Below, piece after piece: positions 1 to 11,769 of a stretch of 64,000 nucleotides of DNA; position 1 is the first letter of the stretch; each line of letters opens with the position of its first letter. A program made the translations under genes and the position numbers. This stretch comes from an uncultured Draconibacterium sp. (GTDB taxonomy: Bacteria; Bacteroidota; Bacteroidia; Bacteroidales; Prolixibacteraceae). The stretch spans positions 186,001 through 250,000 of the forward strand of contig NZ_OY781884.1 in assembly GCF_963677155.1 (NCBI RefSeq), in the 5' to 3' direction. Under the pieces are notes generated by a model. That model did not search any database and was not told the origin of the DNA. It saw only the letters and a list, made by a program, of their open reading frames with translations.

Positions 1-1
1 G

Positions 2-967
2 CCAATTAACCGCAGCTACCCGACACACCGCATGCATTTGTGTTTTAGAAAGGGTGCCTTCTTTTATGCAGAATACAACTTACGGTTGTTTCTGTTATTA
101 CTTTTCCGAAAACCCGATGTATTGTTGGCTAACGATTTGGATGTGTTGACAGCGAATTATCTTGCTTCAAAAATCAAACAAATTCCAGTGGTTTATGATA
201 GCCACGAATATTTCACAGAAGTCCCGGAGTTAATCGATCGTCCGCGTGTAAAACGGATCTGGGAATGGATGGAAAAGAAAATGGTTCCGAATTTACAACA
301 TTGTTATACGGTTTGTGATTCTATTGCAGCTGTTTACAATGAAAAATACAGCGTGCCGTTTCATGTTGTAAGAAATATTCCTTCGGAAAAAAATACGGTT
401 CAACCTAACGTAATTCGAAATCAGCCAAAAATCATTCTTTACCAGGGCGCTGTAAACATTGGACGCGGGCTTGAGCAAGCTATTAAAGCCATGCATTTTA
501 TTGAAGGCGCACAGCTTGTAATTGCCGGCGATGGCGATATAAAAAGGCAACTGCAAGAATTGGTGCGCACTGAAAAACTGCAAGAAAAAGTACGTTTTTC
601 CGGCCAGCTCTCCATTGAACAACTGGCAAAGCTAACACCCACAGCCGATCTGGGATTATCGATTGAAGAAGACCTGGGACTAAATTACCGTTTTGCCCTA
701 CCCAATAAATTGTTTGATTACATCCGGGCCGGAGTTCCGGTGCTGATAAGCGGCCTGCCAGAAATGAAAGCAATTGTTGAAAAATACAATATTGGATCCA
801 TCTGCAATTCGCACGAACCAAAAGATCTGGCAAATTCGATTAATAAAGCCTTGAATAATTCGATTAAACGAAAAACCTGGAAAACCAACCTTATTCAGGC
901 ATCAAAAGAACTTACATGGGAAAATGAGGAGAAAGTTTTGAAAGGTATTTTTTCTGAATTTCTATGA
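2..967 (+). CDS. Glycosyltransferase family 4 protein, 5' end outside window
   Basis: The reading frame is open to the left edge, so the first ATG (position 32) is probably internal and the true start lies upstream. The N-terminal Rossmann half shows the GT4-type 'YDSHEYFTEVPEL' segment. The C-terminal half has the nucleotide-sugar-binding fold, with 'YQGAVNIGRGL', 'VIAGDGD' and the donor-site region 'LPNKLFDYIRAGVPVL', where Asp replaces the usual second Glu of the EX7E motif. Proteins of this type transfer a sugar from an NDP-sugar onto a growing polysaccharide or lipid on the cytoplasmic side. The acceptor cannot be read from the sequence, and no other polysaccharide gene is visible in the window to place it in a pathway. 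Confidence 0.85.
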   Translation, partial: PINRSYPTHRMHLCFRKGAFFYAEYNLRLFLLLLFRKPDVLLANDLDVLTANYLASKIKQIPVVYDSHEYFTEVPELIDRPRVKRIWEWMEKKMVPNLQHCYTVCDSIAAVYNEKYSVPFHVVRNIPSEKNTVQPNVIRNQPKIILYQGAVNIGRGLEQAIKAMHFIEGAQLVIAGDGDIKRQLQELVRTEKLQEKVRFSGQLSIEQLAKLTPTADLGLSIEEDLGLNYRFALPNKLFDYIRAGVPVLISGLPEMKAIVEKYNIGSICNSHEPKDLANSINKALNNSIKRKTWKTNLIQASKELTWENEEKVLKGIFSEFL

Positions 968-1013
968 GTTTAACATGAATATTTCCTGACAAGTTTATGC
1001 TGGTTTCCTCTAG

Positions 1014-1091
1014 CGTCATGCTGAACTCATTTCGGCATCTCTGCTTAAGAATCATCCTCTCGAAAGCCCCTGAAACAAGTTCAGGGTGACG
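1014..1091. repeat. REP-like palindromic intergenic element
   Basis: The left end (CGTCATGCTGAACTCATTTC) is an imperfect reverse complement of the right end (CCTGAAACAAGTTCAGGGTG, then ACG), giving a long stem with a loop of about 25 bases. It lies between convergent genes. Short palindromes of the type 'GTCATnCTGAACTtGTTTCAG' are dispersed in many bacterial genomes; that this one is such an element is an inference from its appearance, since only one copy is in the window. Confidence 0.6.
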
Positions 1092-1120
1092 TTTTATACT
1101 CAGGGAAACTGAGAGACAGA

Positions 1121-1843
1121 TTACACATTTTTCTCCAGTAGATTTTCAAACTCTAATTCAACGGTATTTTTTGCCGAATCCTGCAACTTCCCATTGATAC
1201 AAACCAGTGTTCGCGCATGCTTTTTGGCTATTGCAGCATAATCGTGCGTAGCCATTAAAATGGTTTTCCCTTCGTTGTTTAACTGGATAAACAAGTCCAG
1301 AATATCCTCTGAAGTTTCGGGGTCGAGGTTCCCGGTGGGCTCGTCGGCCAAAATAATATCGGCATAATTTAAAATAGCACGCGCAATAACCACACGTTGC
1401 TGCTCGCCACCACTTAAGTGATGCGGCATTTTTTCCTTTTTATGCAACATTCCAACACGCTCAAGTACTTCATCAACACGATTTTCAATTTCCAGCTTGT
1501 TTTTCCATCCGGTAGCTTTTAACACAAAAGCCAGATTTGCATACACATTCCGGTCGGTCAGCAAACGGAAATCCTGAAAAACAACACCCAGCCGTCTTCT
1601 CAATTGTGGAATATTCCGTTTTTTCAGTCCTACCAAATCAAAATCCAATACACTCCCCGAGCCAAATTCCAGAGGTAATTCGGCGTTCAGTGTTTTTATC
1701 AGACTGGTTTTCCCAGTTCCCACTTTTCCAACCACATAAATAAACTCACCTTCCTTTACCTCAACATCAACGCCCGAAAGCACCAGATTATCGTACTGGT
1801 AAATGCTGGCATCCAGCAACTTTATGACTGTTTTTTTGTCCAT
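1121..1843 (-). CDS. ftsE: Cell division ATP-binding protein FtsE
   Basis: This 240-aa ABC ATPase has Walker A GKVGTGKTS (residues 39-47), a Q-loop 'VVFQDFRLL', the signature LSGGEQQR and Walker B 'IILADEPTGNLDPE', followed by the H-loop 'ATHD'. The length, the 'FRLL' after the Q-loop and the lack of any extra domain match FtsE, which pairs with the membrane protein FtsX to drive periplasmic peptidoglycan hydrolysis at the septum. No ftsX is adjacent here, which is common in Bacteroidota. A MacB/LolD-type exporter ATPase is the main alternative. It is transcribed alone, converging with the upstream glycosyltransferase gene. Confidence 0.8.
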   Translation of the reverse strand: MDKKTVIKLLDASIYQYDNLVLSGVDVEVKEGEFIYVVGKVGTGKTSLIKTLNAELPLEFGSGSVLDFDLVGLKKRNIPQLRRRLGVVFQDFRLLTDRNVYANLAFVLKATGWKNKLEIENRVDEVLERVGMLHKKEKMPHHLSGGEQQRVVIARAILNYADIILADEPTGNLDPETSEDILDLFIQLNNEGKTILMATHDYAAIAKKHARTLVCINGKLQDSAKNTVELEFENLLEKNV

Positions 1844-2049
1844 AAAAAATGTGTTGCAACTAAAATAGTTCGAAATTTCTTACCCACAGATATAATAAAG
1901 GAAAGAAATAAACAGTTTTTTGTTAAGAATTACAAGTATTAACGACAGTTTAGCATACAGGGAATAACTATTTTAGTTGGTCAATTGTAAAAACGAAGCC
2001 AACTAATGGTTTTGAACAATTAATTCATTTAAAACAAAGCGAATAAAGC

Positions 2050-5000
2050 ATGAGAACAATACAAATTTTGTTATCTCTTTTTATCATTATTGGTTCTTTT
2101 CAGCAAGTCAGGGCGCAGGAAACGGCTTATTTCGATGATGTGAGAAAGGATATCGACATCGCAAAAGAACTCTACAACAAAGGAAAATACATTTCAACCT
2201 ACCGGCAATTCGAGAAAATCCAGAAACGGGTTGAGCCCAAATCTGAATTATATTCTGAAGCCGAATATTTCAAAGCAGTTTCGGCACTTCATTCCGGTTA
2301 CCGCTCGGGCGACAAACTGATCCGCACTTTTGTTGAAACTTATCCTGATAGTCCGTATATGAACAGCGCGCAATTTAACCTGGGTAAGAACCAGTTTGAA
2401 AAAAGGCAATATACGCTGGCAATTCGCACTTTTGCCAAAGTAGATCGCAGCGACCTGTCGGAAAACGAACGCATTGAATTGCAATACCAAAACGGGTTTG
2501 CGAACCTCGAGCTAGGAAATACTGACGTTGCCTATCGCGAGTTTATGGCTATCCGAAACACCAACAATTTATACAGCAAACCAGCCACCTACTATTGTGC
2601 GCACATTTTGTACTTAAGAGAGGATTATGATGCTGCGATTGAAGCTTTTAGGGCGTTAAACAACGACCCGACTTATTCGCCGGTAATTCCGCTGTATGTA
2701 AGCCATATTTACTACAAACAAAAGAAATACAGCGAGGTAGTAAACTACACCACTTCGATTATCGACGACGTACAAAAAGAGCATCAACCCGAACTGGCGA
2801 AAATTGTTGGCGATTCGTATTTTCATTTGGGGCAGTATGAAAATGCCATTCCATACCTCGAAAGATATTTTAAAACATCGGGAACAAAAACACGGGAAGA
2901 AAATTACATCCTTGGATTTTGTTACTACCACACCAATAAATTTGCCGAGGCAGCCAAATTGCTTCAAAAAGCGGCTACCGGTGAAGACGAAATGACACAA
3001 AATGCTTACTACCATTTAGCCGATTGTTTTATCAAACTCGATGAAAAGGAAAAGGCAAAAACAGCCTACAATGCAGCATCCGAATTCAACTTCAACCCGG
3101 ATATTAAAGAAGATGCGCTTTTCAGTTATGCCAAATTAACCTACGAACTGTCGTACTCACCATTCAACGAAACCATAAAAGCTTTCGACCGCTATATTGC
3201 AGAATATCCCAACTCCCCAAAAAACGCCGAAGCCTACAAAATTCTGGGCGAAGTGTACATGGTAACCAAAAACTATAAAGATGCTATTGAGTCGATTGAG
3301 AAAATACAAAACAAAACACCTGACATTTTAAAAGCTTATCAGCGTGTAACATTTTATCGCGGGTTGGAGTTGTTCAATAACCTGATGTACAACGAGGCAA
3401 TCGAAAATTTCGATCTATCGCTGACCAATGGAAACTACAGCAAAGAAATAAAAGCACAAGCACTTTACTGGAAATCGGAAGCCCTGTACCGTGTGGGAGA
3501 TTACGACAATTCAATCGCATCGTACAACCAGTTCGCACAAAGCTCGTCATCAGCAAACGATGCTGAAGCATTAAGTGCCGACTACAACATGGGATATGCT
3601 TATCTGAAAAATGATAACAAAGAAGCAGCACAACAACATTTCCGCAAATATGTGGAGAAAATGCAGGGCAAACGAACACCTAAAATTGCCGACGCCTACA
3701 ACCGTATTGGCGATTATTATTTTCTGAATACAAACTATGCGCAGGCCATAGATAATTACGAACATGCCTACAACATAAAAATGCTGGAAGCCGATTATGC
3801 ACTATTACAAATTGCGTTTTGTCAAGGGCTTCAGCGTAAACAACAAGACAAAATCAACAACCTGAACCTGTTGTTACGCGAGTTTCCCGAGTCGGATTAC
3901 TACGATGACGCTTTGTACGAGCTGGGACGCGCGAACGAACGACTAGGCAAGAATTTCGAAGCCGTTCGCCAATATCAGGAGATTGTTAAAAATCATCCTA
4001 ACAGCAATTACTACCGAAATGCACTATTGCAACTCGGATTGATAAATTACAACAATGGCGACTTTAACAAAGCCCTCAGTCAATACAAAGAAGTAGCCGA
4101 AAACTACAAAGGTACCCCCGAGGCTAATTCGGCTTTACAAGGTATAAAAAACTGTTACGTAGAACTAAACAATGTGGATGCATATTTCGCTTACGTAAAA
4201 CGTTTGGGTGGCGACGTTAGCGTTAGTGCATCGGAACAGGATCAATTAACCTATTCGGCTGCAGAACGTGTTTATATGGCAGGAAATAATGATGCCGATG
4301 TTCAGCTGCAACAGTACCTAAATCAATATCCAAACGGAGCTTACTCAACCAATGCACATTTCTATCTGGCAGAATTAGAATACAAAGAAGGCAACTACGC
4401 GGAAGCTAATTCGCACTACTCGTTTGTAGCCAACCAACCCGATAATATTTTTACAGAACAAGCGCTTGCACGTGCGTCGGAGCTTACCTACAACGCCGGC
4501 GATTACGACACTGCACTAAATCTGTTTAATCGTTTAGAAGAAAAATCAACCGGAAAATGGAATTCGCTTCGTGCAAACACCGGCCAAATGCGTTGTCAGC
4601 TTGTCAAGCAAAATTATAAGGCAGTGATTGTATCTGCCGAAAAAGTAAACAAATCGGATGTAGCCAACGAAGCACTGAAAAAGGAGACCGATTATGCCAT
4701 TGGGAAATCGAATTACGAATTGGGTAATTTAAGTTCGGCAATAAGTCCGTTACGCGATGTGGCAAAAGATACCAAACTGGAACAAGGAGCTGAAGCGAAA
4801 TACCTCTTAGCTGAAATTTATTACCGTGACAATAACAAGGCAAAAGCCGAAAAGGAAATCGTTGATTTTATAGACAAAGGAACTCCGTATACCTACTGGC
4901 TGGGAAAAGCCTTTTTATTGCTGGCCAACATTTACGAAGATAGCGGCGACCAGTTTCAGGCAAAACATACCTTAAAAAGCCTTGCTGAAAACTACAACAA

Positions 5001-5121
5001 CGACAACGATGGAATAAAAACAGAAGCGCAGCAACGCCTTAATGTTATTCTGGAAAAAGAAGCGCAACAGCAGCAAAACGCGGTAGACAGCTCGTTCCAA
5101 ATGGAAATTAAACAAAACTAA
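2050..5121 (+). CDS. Large periplasmic tetratricopeptide-repeat protein
   Basis: The 1023-aa product starts with a signal peptide (residues 1-22, ending VRAQ) and then consists almost entirely of TPR/Sel1-like helical pairs with recurring 'A..Y...G.Y..A...F' units, including several YbgF/TolA-binding-like repeats. It is predicted to be a periplasmic scaffold. The short hydrophilic Gln-rich tail has no anchor. The next gene, an outer-membrane beta-barrel, begins 11 bases after its stop, so the two are almost surely co-transcribed and probably act together in the envelope. The exact function is not known. The start is supported by a clean signal peptide immediately after the ATG. Confidence 0.85.
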   Translation: MRTIQILLSLFIIIGSFQQVRAQETAYFDDVRKDIDIAKELYNKGKYISTYRQFEKIQKRVEPKSELYSEAEYFKAVSALHSGYRSGDKLIRTFVETYPDSPYMNSAQFNLGKNQFEKRQYTLAIRTFAKVDRSDLSENERIELQYQNGFANLELGNTDVAYREFMAIRNTNNLYSKPATYYCAHILYLREDYDAAIEAFRALNNDPTYSPVIPLYVSHIYYKQKKYSEVVNYTTSIIDDVQKEHQPELAKIVGDSYFHLGQYENAIPYLERYFKTSGTKTREENYILGFCYYHTNKFAEAAKLLQKAATGEDEMTQNAYYHLADCFIKLDEKEKAKTAYNAASEFNFNPDIKEDALFSYAKLTYELSYSPFNETIKAFDRYIAEYPNSPKNAEAYKILGEVYMVTKNYKDAIESIEKIQNKTPDILKAYQRVTFYRGLELFNNLMYNEAIENFDLSLTNGNYSKEIKAQALYWKSEALYRVGDYDNSIASYNQFAQSSSSANDAEALSADYNMGYAYLKNDNKEAAQQHFRKYVEKMQGKRTPKIADAYNRIGDYYFLNTNYAQAIDNYEHAYNIKMLEADYALLQIAFCQGLQRKQQDKINNLNLLLREFPESDYYDDALYELGRANERLGKNFEAVRQYQEIVKNHPNSNYYRNALLQLGLINYNNGDFNKALSQYKEVAENYKGTPEANSALQGIKNCYVELNNVDAYFAYVKRLGGDVSVSASEQDQLTYSAAERVYMAGNNDADVQLQQYLNQYPNGAYSTNAHFYLAELEYKEGNYAEANSHYSFVANQPDNIFTEQALARASELTYNAGDYDTALNLFNRLEEKSTGKWNSLRANTGQMRCQLVKQNYKAVIVSAEKVNKSDVANEALKKETDYAIGKSNYELGNLSSAISPLRDVAKDTKLEQGAEAKYLLAEIYYRDNNKAKAEKEIVDFIDKGTPYTYWLGKAFLLLANIYEDSGDQFQAKHTLKSLAENYNNDNDGIKTEAQQRLNVILEKEAQQQQNAVDSSFQMEIKQN

Positions 5122-5132
5122 AATTGCACAAC

Positions 5133-6911
5133 ATGTCTAAAACAACACGATATATTTTCACACTACTATTTATTGGGACCGCCATTTTTGCACAGGCGCA
5201 ACAAGATACTACACTTACGAAAGAAGTTGAGGTTACCAAAGCTTACAAACCAACAATCTCGGATGCCAACAAACTAAACAGCATGCCGACAATTGAGGAA
5301 ACGGAACACCAAAAACCAACGTTTAACTACAGCATTAACAGTAAGCCTGTTTTTAGCACATTTTCGGTGAATCCATTAAAAGCTGCCATTTTTAAAACAT
5401 CAAAAAAAGAAGACAATGGTTACGGGTTGGTACGCGCTGGTTTGGGAACAACTTTCCGCCCTTACGGAGAGGTATTCTTTAACAACCAAAATTCAAAAAA
5501 CTCGATGTTTGGCATTCACGCTATGCACCTTTCTTCTTTTGACGATATAAAGCTGGAAGGGGGCAATAAAGTGGATGCGCCATTTATGAAAAACGAAGTC
5601 GACCTTTTTGTAAAATATCAATTTCAGGACAATGTGCTTTCGGTGAATCTGGACTTTAAACACGATGCATTTAACTACTATGGCTATCCTGTAACTCGTA
5701 TTCCTGATCCTTTGCTCGAAAACGGTCAAACCATTAATTATTTCGATACCAAACAGTCGTTTGCAAAAGGCGGTATCAATATCGGGCTTACAAATCCAAC
5801 AGCCGAATACGATGATGCAACAATAGGATTTGATTTTACTTACCATTATTTTGGTACAAAAACCGACCAGCGCGAGCATTATGCCAATTTTATAGTGGAC
5901 GTACAACAACCAATGATTACCGGTGTTGGACTACTCGAAGCAGGCATTTTATATACACGGGCCAGCGACATTTACCTTCAGGCTGATTCTACCTCGGGAA
6001 ACCGCTCGCAAATAATTATACACGCAAAACCCGCGTGGTTTATCGGCAACGAAACAGCTAATATTAAACTCGGAGTAAACACCTGGTTTATTATGGTTTC
6101 AGACAAAGATACCGAAGCTGAAATTTCACCAAACATCCGCGCCAATTGGGTACCGGTTCCGGAATTGATTAATCTTTACGCCGGAATTGATGGTGATTAC
6201 ATTAACAATCACTATTCAAAAATTGCTTACGATAATCCTTTTGTCGATCCCGAACATGATGTAACGAATTCGTTCCAAAAGTTTCGTTTTTATGGTGGAT
6301 TCGATGGCAAACTTTCACAAAAAACCAACTTTAAAATTTCGGCAGAATATGCCATTATCGACAATCAACCATTCTATTACCTTAGCGAAGCATTATATAT
6401 TGATCCTGACTACAATCCTGCGCCATCAATTGTGGACAATACGTTTAAAGTTCTATACGATAATATCGACCGCTTAAAACTGAATGCAGAAGTATTTCAT
6501 GCCTCGTCAGACAAAGTTGACTTAACGGCATCAGTAAATTATTACAACTACAAACTCGATGAGCAGGAAGAAGCCTGGAACCTGCCAAAATGGGATGCCA
6601 ATTTTAATATTGGATACAAAGTAAACGAACAACTTAGTTTATCGGCCGATATCTTTTTAATGGGCGAAAGAAAAGCTTTGATAATTGAATATCCCGGAGA
6701 CCCAAGACAGGATATTTCTCTTGCTCCAATTTACAAGTCAAACAATCTCGACACTGCTTTCGACCTCAATGTAAAAGGTAACTACCAAATCACCAGTCAA
6801 TTTTCAGTATTTGCACAGTTCAACAACTTTGGTTTTCAAAAATATCAACGCTGGTTCGGATACCCCGTGCAAAGCTTTAATATGCTGGCCGGAATTAGCT
6901 ATTCGTTCTAA
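5133..6911 (+). CDS. TonB-receptor-like outer-membrane beta-barrel protein
   Basis: The ATG at 5133 gives a 592-aa protein with a signal peptide ending AQAQ; an in-frame TTG three codons earlier is less likely. After a short linker (EVEVTKAYKPTI) the protein is a run of amphipathic beta strands with alternating aromatic residues, and it ends in the aromatic residue Phe (GISYSF), as expected for a Bam-inserted barrel. No CarboxypepD_reg or plug domain is visible, so it resembles the barrel of a TonB-dependent receptor without the plug. Substrate unknown. It is coupled to the TPR gene just upstream, which suggests a fixed barrel/scaffold pair. Confidence 0.75.
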   Translation: MSKTTRYIFTLLFIGTAIFAQAQQDTTLTKEVEVTKAYKPTISDANKLNSMPTIEETEHQKPTFNYSINSKPVFSTFSVNPLKAAIFKTSKKEDNGYGLVRAGLGTTFRPYGEVFFNNQNSKNSMFGIHAMHLSSFDDIKLEGGNKVDAPFMKNEVDLFVKYQFQDNVLSVNLDFKHDAFNYYGYPVTRIPDPLLENGQTINYFDTKQSFAKGGINIGLTNPTAEYDDATIGFDFTYHYFGTKTDQREHYANFIVDVQQPMITGVGLLEAGILYTRASDIYLQADSTSGNRSQIIIHAKPAWFIGNETANIKLGVNTWFIMVSDKDTEAEISPNIRANWVPVPELINLYAGIDGDYINNHYSKIAYDNPFVDPEHDVTNSFQKFRFYGGFDGKLSQKTNFKISAEYAIIDNQPFYYLSEALYIDPDYNPAPSIVDNTFKVLYDNIDRLKLNAEVFHASSDKVDLTASVNYYNYKLDEQEEAWNLPKWDANFNIGYKVNEQLSLSADIFLMGERKALIIEYPGDPRQDISLAPIYKSNNLDTAFDLNVKGNYQITSQFSVFAQFNNFGFQKYQRWFGYPVQSFNMLAGISYSF

Positions 6912-6939
6912 GCGTAACGAACGAACAACTCAATTTGAT

Positions 6940-6966
6940 AAAAGGGAGGCATTTGCGTCCCTTTTT
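6940..6966 (+). terminator. Rho-independent terminator after the TPR/barrel operon
   Basis: AAAAGGGA pairs with TCCCTTTT around a 10-base loop and is followed by T residues. It lies 28 bases after the barrel gene's stop. Confidence 0.7.
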
Positions 6967-9278
<2,312 letters not shown>

Positions 9279-9347
9279 TAAGTTTGAAGAACAAATAGCG
9301 CAGCGAGGGATTCCCCACTGCTGCTAATTTTTATAAAATATTGAGTT

Positions 9348-9376
9348 AAAATCCGGGATTGTATCCCGGATTTTTT
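9348..9376 (+). terminator. Rho-independent terminator after gyrB
   Basis: AAAATCCGGGA pairs with TCCCGGATTTT around a 5-base loop and leads into a T run. It lies between gyrB and the LOG-family gene. Confidence 0.85.
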
Positions 9377-9398
9377 CGCTCTTCTAATTACCCGAAAT

Positions 9399-9980
9399 AT
9401 GAACATCTGTGTTTTCTGCTCATCAAGCAATGCTATAAACGAAAAGTACTTTGAGGCCGCACAAAATCTGGGCGAGATAATTGGTAAAGGCGGCCATAGT
9501 TTAATAAATGGTGGTGCCAATGTTGGCCTGATGGAAACGGCTACCATCGCTGCCAGCAAAGCAGGTGCAAAAACAGTGGGCATTATTCCCGAAAAGATGA
9601 TCGGCAGGTCGCTGGCCTCCAACAACTCGCACGAAGTAATAATTACCACCGATATGATGGAGCGGAAAGCAAAAATGCGCGATATGTCGGATGCCTTTAT
9701 TGCATTGCCCGGTGGTTTCGGAACATTGGAAGAAATACTGGAGGTTATTACACTACGTCAACTCTCCTACCACCATAAACCAATTGTTTTTGTTAATACC
9801 AATAATTTTTTCGACCATCTGTTTAAACAATTTGAGCTCTCGTATGTCGAATTATTTGCAAAGGATGTTTACCGAAAATTATATTTTGTAACCGAGACAC
9901 CGGAAGAAGCGATGAAATACATAGAAAATTACGAAGAAGTAGAGCTTGATTCAAAATGGTTTAAGGTACCCGAAAAATAA
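9399..9980 (+). CDS. LOG-family protein (TIGR00730), putative nucleoside 5'-monophosphate phosphoribohydrolase
   Basis: The 193-aa Rossmann-like protein has the family signature 'PGGFGTLEE', the phosphate-binding 'GGANVGLMET' and the 'ERKAKM' segment of the catalytic region. Family members cleave N6-modified adenosine monophosphates (cytokinin-type nucleotides) or AMP into a base and ribose 5-phosphate. In bacteria the physiological role is usually purine salvage or is unknown. The start follows directly after the gyrB terminator. It stands alone in its orientation, and no nearby gene points to a specific substrate. Confidence 0.85.
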   Translation: MNICVFCSSSNAINEKYFEAAQNLGEIIGKGGHSLINGGANVGLMETATIAASKAGAKTVGIIPEKMIGRSLASNNSHEVIITTDMMERKAKMRDMSDAFIALPGGFGTLEEILEVITLRQLSYHHKPIVFVNTNNFFDHLFKQFELSYVELFAKDVYRKLYFVTETPEEAMKYIENYEEVELDSKWFKVPEK

Positions 9981-10161
9981 TTGGTTGAATTTGTAATTAT
10001 CAATACGATAAATTGTCGTATTATTTGCAGGTTCTGTCAAGCATACTGACATAATTACAGTTGTAACCGATTTTATTTTCACTTTTTAACACTACAAGTA
10101 ATTGCGTGTTAAATTATGCAAAATAGCGGCAAACACTGGTAGGCAAGCAAAACAGTGGCAA

Positions 10162-10169
10162 TAAATTTG
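10162..10169 (+). promoter_or_regulatory. -7 promoter element for the HtrA-family protease gene
   Basis: TAAATTTG matches the Bacteroidota -7 consensus TAnnTTTG and lies 48 bases before the ATG. A clear -33 TTG is not visible. Confidence 0.55.
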
Positions 10170-10217
10170 CGTTCTTATTTACCATAGAAAACAAGAACGT
10201 TTTAAAAATTTTAAGTT

Positions 10218-11657
10218 ATGAAAAGAGTAGGAAGAATTTCGCTGACATTTTTACTTGTTATAGCAGGTGCCTTTGTAGGAGTTTGGGCTTACAGCACTTT
10301 TTTCGACAAGCCACAGGTTGTAACAGTAAAAGAAGAGCAAGCAGCACAATTTGTTAATTACCCAGCAGACAGTGAACAACAGTTACCCGATTTAACTTTT
10401 GCCGCCGAAAAATCAATTCATGCGGTAGTTCATATTGCCACAAAATCAGTTCGTACTGGTCAGTGGTCAAGCGGGAATCCACTATTAGATGAGTTTTTTG
10501 GTCTGCAAAGGCAACAGCCACAAGTGAGACAAGGATTTGGATCAGGTGTTATTATGTCGAAAGACGGATATATTATTACCAATAACCACGTAATTGAAGA
10601 TGCACAGGAAATTAAAGTAATATTAAACGACAAACGCGAATTTGATGCACGTTTAGTTGGTACTGATCCATCAACCGATATTGCCCTGTTAAAAGTTGAC
10701 GCAGAAGATTTACCCTATTTAACTTATGGTAATTCTGATAATCTGAAACTTGGTGAATGGGTTTTGGCCGTTGGTAACCCTTTTAACCTAACATCAACAG
10801 TAACTGCAGGTATTATTAGCTCGCAGGGACGAAATCTGGGAATTAATCAGGATCAGTATCGAATCGAGTCATTTATTCAAACCGATGCGGCAGTAAACCC
10901 AGGAAATAGTGGAGGAGCACTGGTAAATCAACAAGGAAACCTGGTTGGTATTAACACAGCAATTGCCTCTCGTACGGGTTCATACTCTGGATATTCTTTT
11001 GCCGTACCTGTTTCGATTGTAAAAAAAGTTGTTAAAGATTTAATGGAATTTGGAGAGGTACAACGTGCATTACTCGGCGTAAATATTGGCGATGTTGATG
11101 CAGAAATTGCTGAAAAACTGAACCTTGATAAAGTGGAAGGTGTTTATATAGGTGGAGTCGTTGAGAACGGAGCTGCCAACGAAGCTGGCATAAAAGAAAA
11201 AGATGTAATCATCAGTGTTGATGGAGACAAAGTAAAAACAGCAGCCGAGCTACAGGAAAAAGTTAGTCAGTACCGTCCAGGCGACAATGTAGATATTGTT
11301 GTAATTAGAGACAATGAAAAGAAACAATTTACCGTTACCTTGCGTAACAAACATGGTGACACTGAAATAGTACGCGACAATGTAACCGTACTTGGTGCCG
11401 AGTTTGAAGCAGTAAGTAACAGTGTTAAAGAAGATTTGGGAATCAGAAATGGAATAATGATAACCAATCTTGAGAAAGGAAAACTTAAAGATGCTGGTCT
11501 CAAAAAAGGTTTTATTATTACTTCGGTAAACAAAAAACCCATTTACGAGGCATCAGATTTTAAGAGAGAAGTTGGAAATGCGAGAGGGGGAATTCTGGTT
11601 GAAGGTGTTTACCCGAATGGTGAATCAGCATACTATGTTTTTGGGGTTGAACGTTAA
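10218..11657 (+). CDS. HtrA/Deg-family periplasmic serine protease
   Basis: The 479-aa protein begins with an uncleaved-anchor-like or signal segment (about residues 7-26). A trypsin-like domain follows with catalytic His124 (TNNHVIEDA), Asp154 (STDIALLKV) and Ser231 (NPGNSGGAL). Two PDZ domains come next, one about residues 275-365 and a weaker one at the C terminus. Such proteins degrade or chaperone misfolded envelope proteins as oligomeric cages. The 'LLDEFFG' segment before the protease domain corresponds to the LA loop region, which is shorter than in E. coli DegP. It is a single gene just upstream of the primary sigma factor gene but has its own promoter. Confidence 0.92.
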   Translation: MKRVGRISLTFLLVIAGAFVGVWAYSTFFDKPQVVTVKEEQAAQFVNYPADSEQQLPDLTFAAEKSIHAVVHIATKSVRTGQWSSGNPLLDEFFGLQRQQPQVRQGFGSGVIMSKDGYIITNNHVIEDAQEIKVILNDKREFDARLVGTDPSTDIALLKVDAEDLPYLTYGNSDNLKLGEWVLAVGNPFNLTSTVTAGIISSQGRNLGINQDQYRIESFIQTDAAVNPGNSGGALVNQQGNLVGINTAIASRTGSYSGYSFAVPVSIVKKVVKDLMEFGEVQRALLGVNIGDVDAEIAEKLNLDKVEGVYIGGVVENGAANEAGIKEKDVIISVDGDKVKTAAELQEKVSQYRPGDNVDIVVIRDNEKKQFTVTLRNKHGDTEIVRDNVTVLGAEFEAVSNSVKEDLGIRNGIMITNLEKGKLKDAGLKKGFIITSVNKKPIYEASDFKREVGNARGGILVEGVYPNGESAYYVFGVER

Positions 11658-11716
11658 CATTCAAAGAACACAACCTTTAACTTTGTATTAATTACAAAAT
11701 AGGATGCGCTTTCTCC

Positions 11717-11747
11717 TTGACCATTAGATATTAATGTTCTATATTTG
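11717..11747 (+). promoter_or_regulatory. Primary sigma factor gene promoter (-33 TTG, -7 TATATTTG)
   Basis: TTG at 11717-11719 and TATATTTG at 11740-11747 are separated by 20 bases, an excellent Bacteroidota housekeeping promoter. It gives a leader of about 15 bases before the ATG at 11770. Confidence 0.75.
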
Positions 11748-11769
11748 CACGATTTTTTAAGGATTATAT

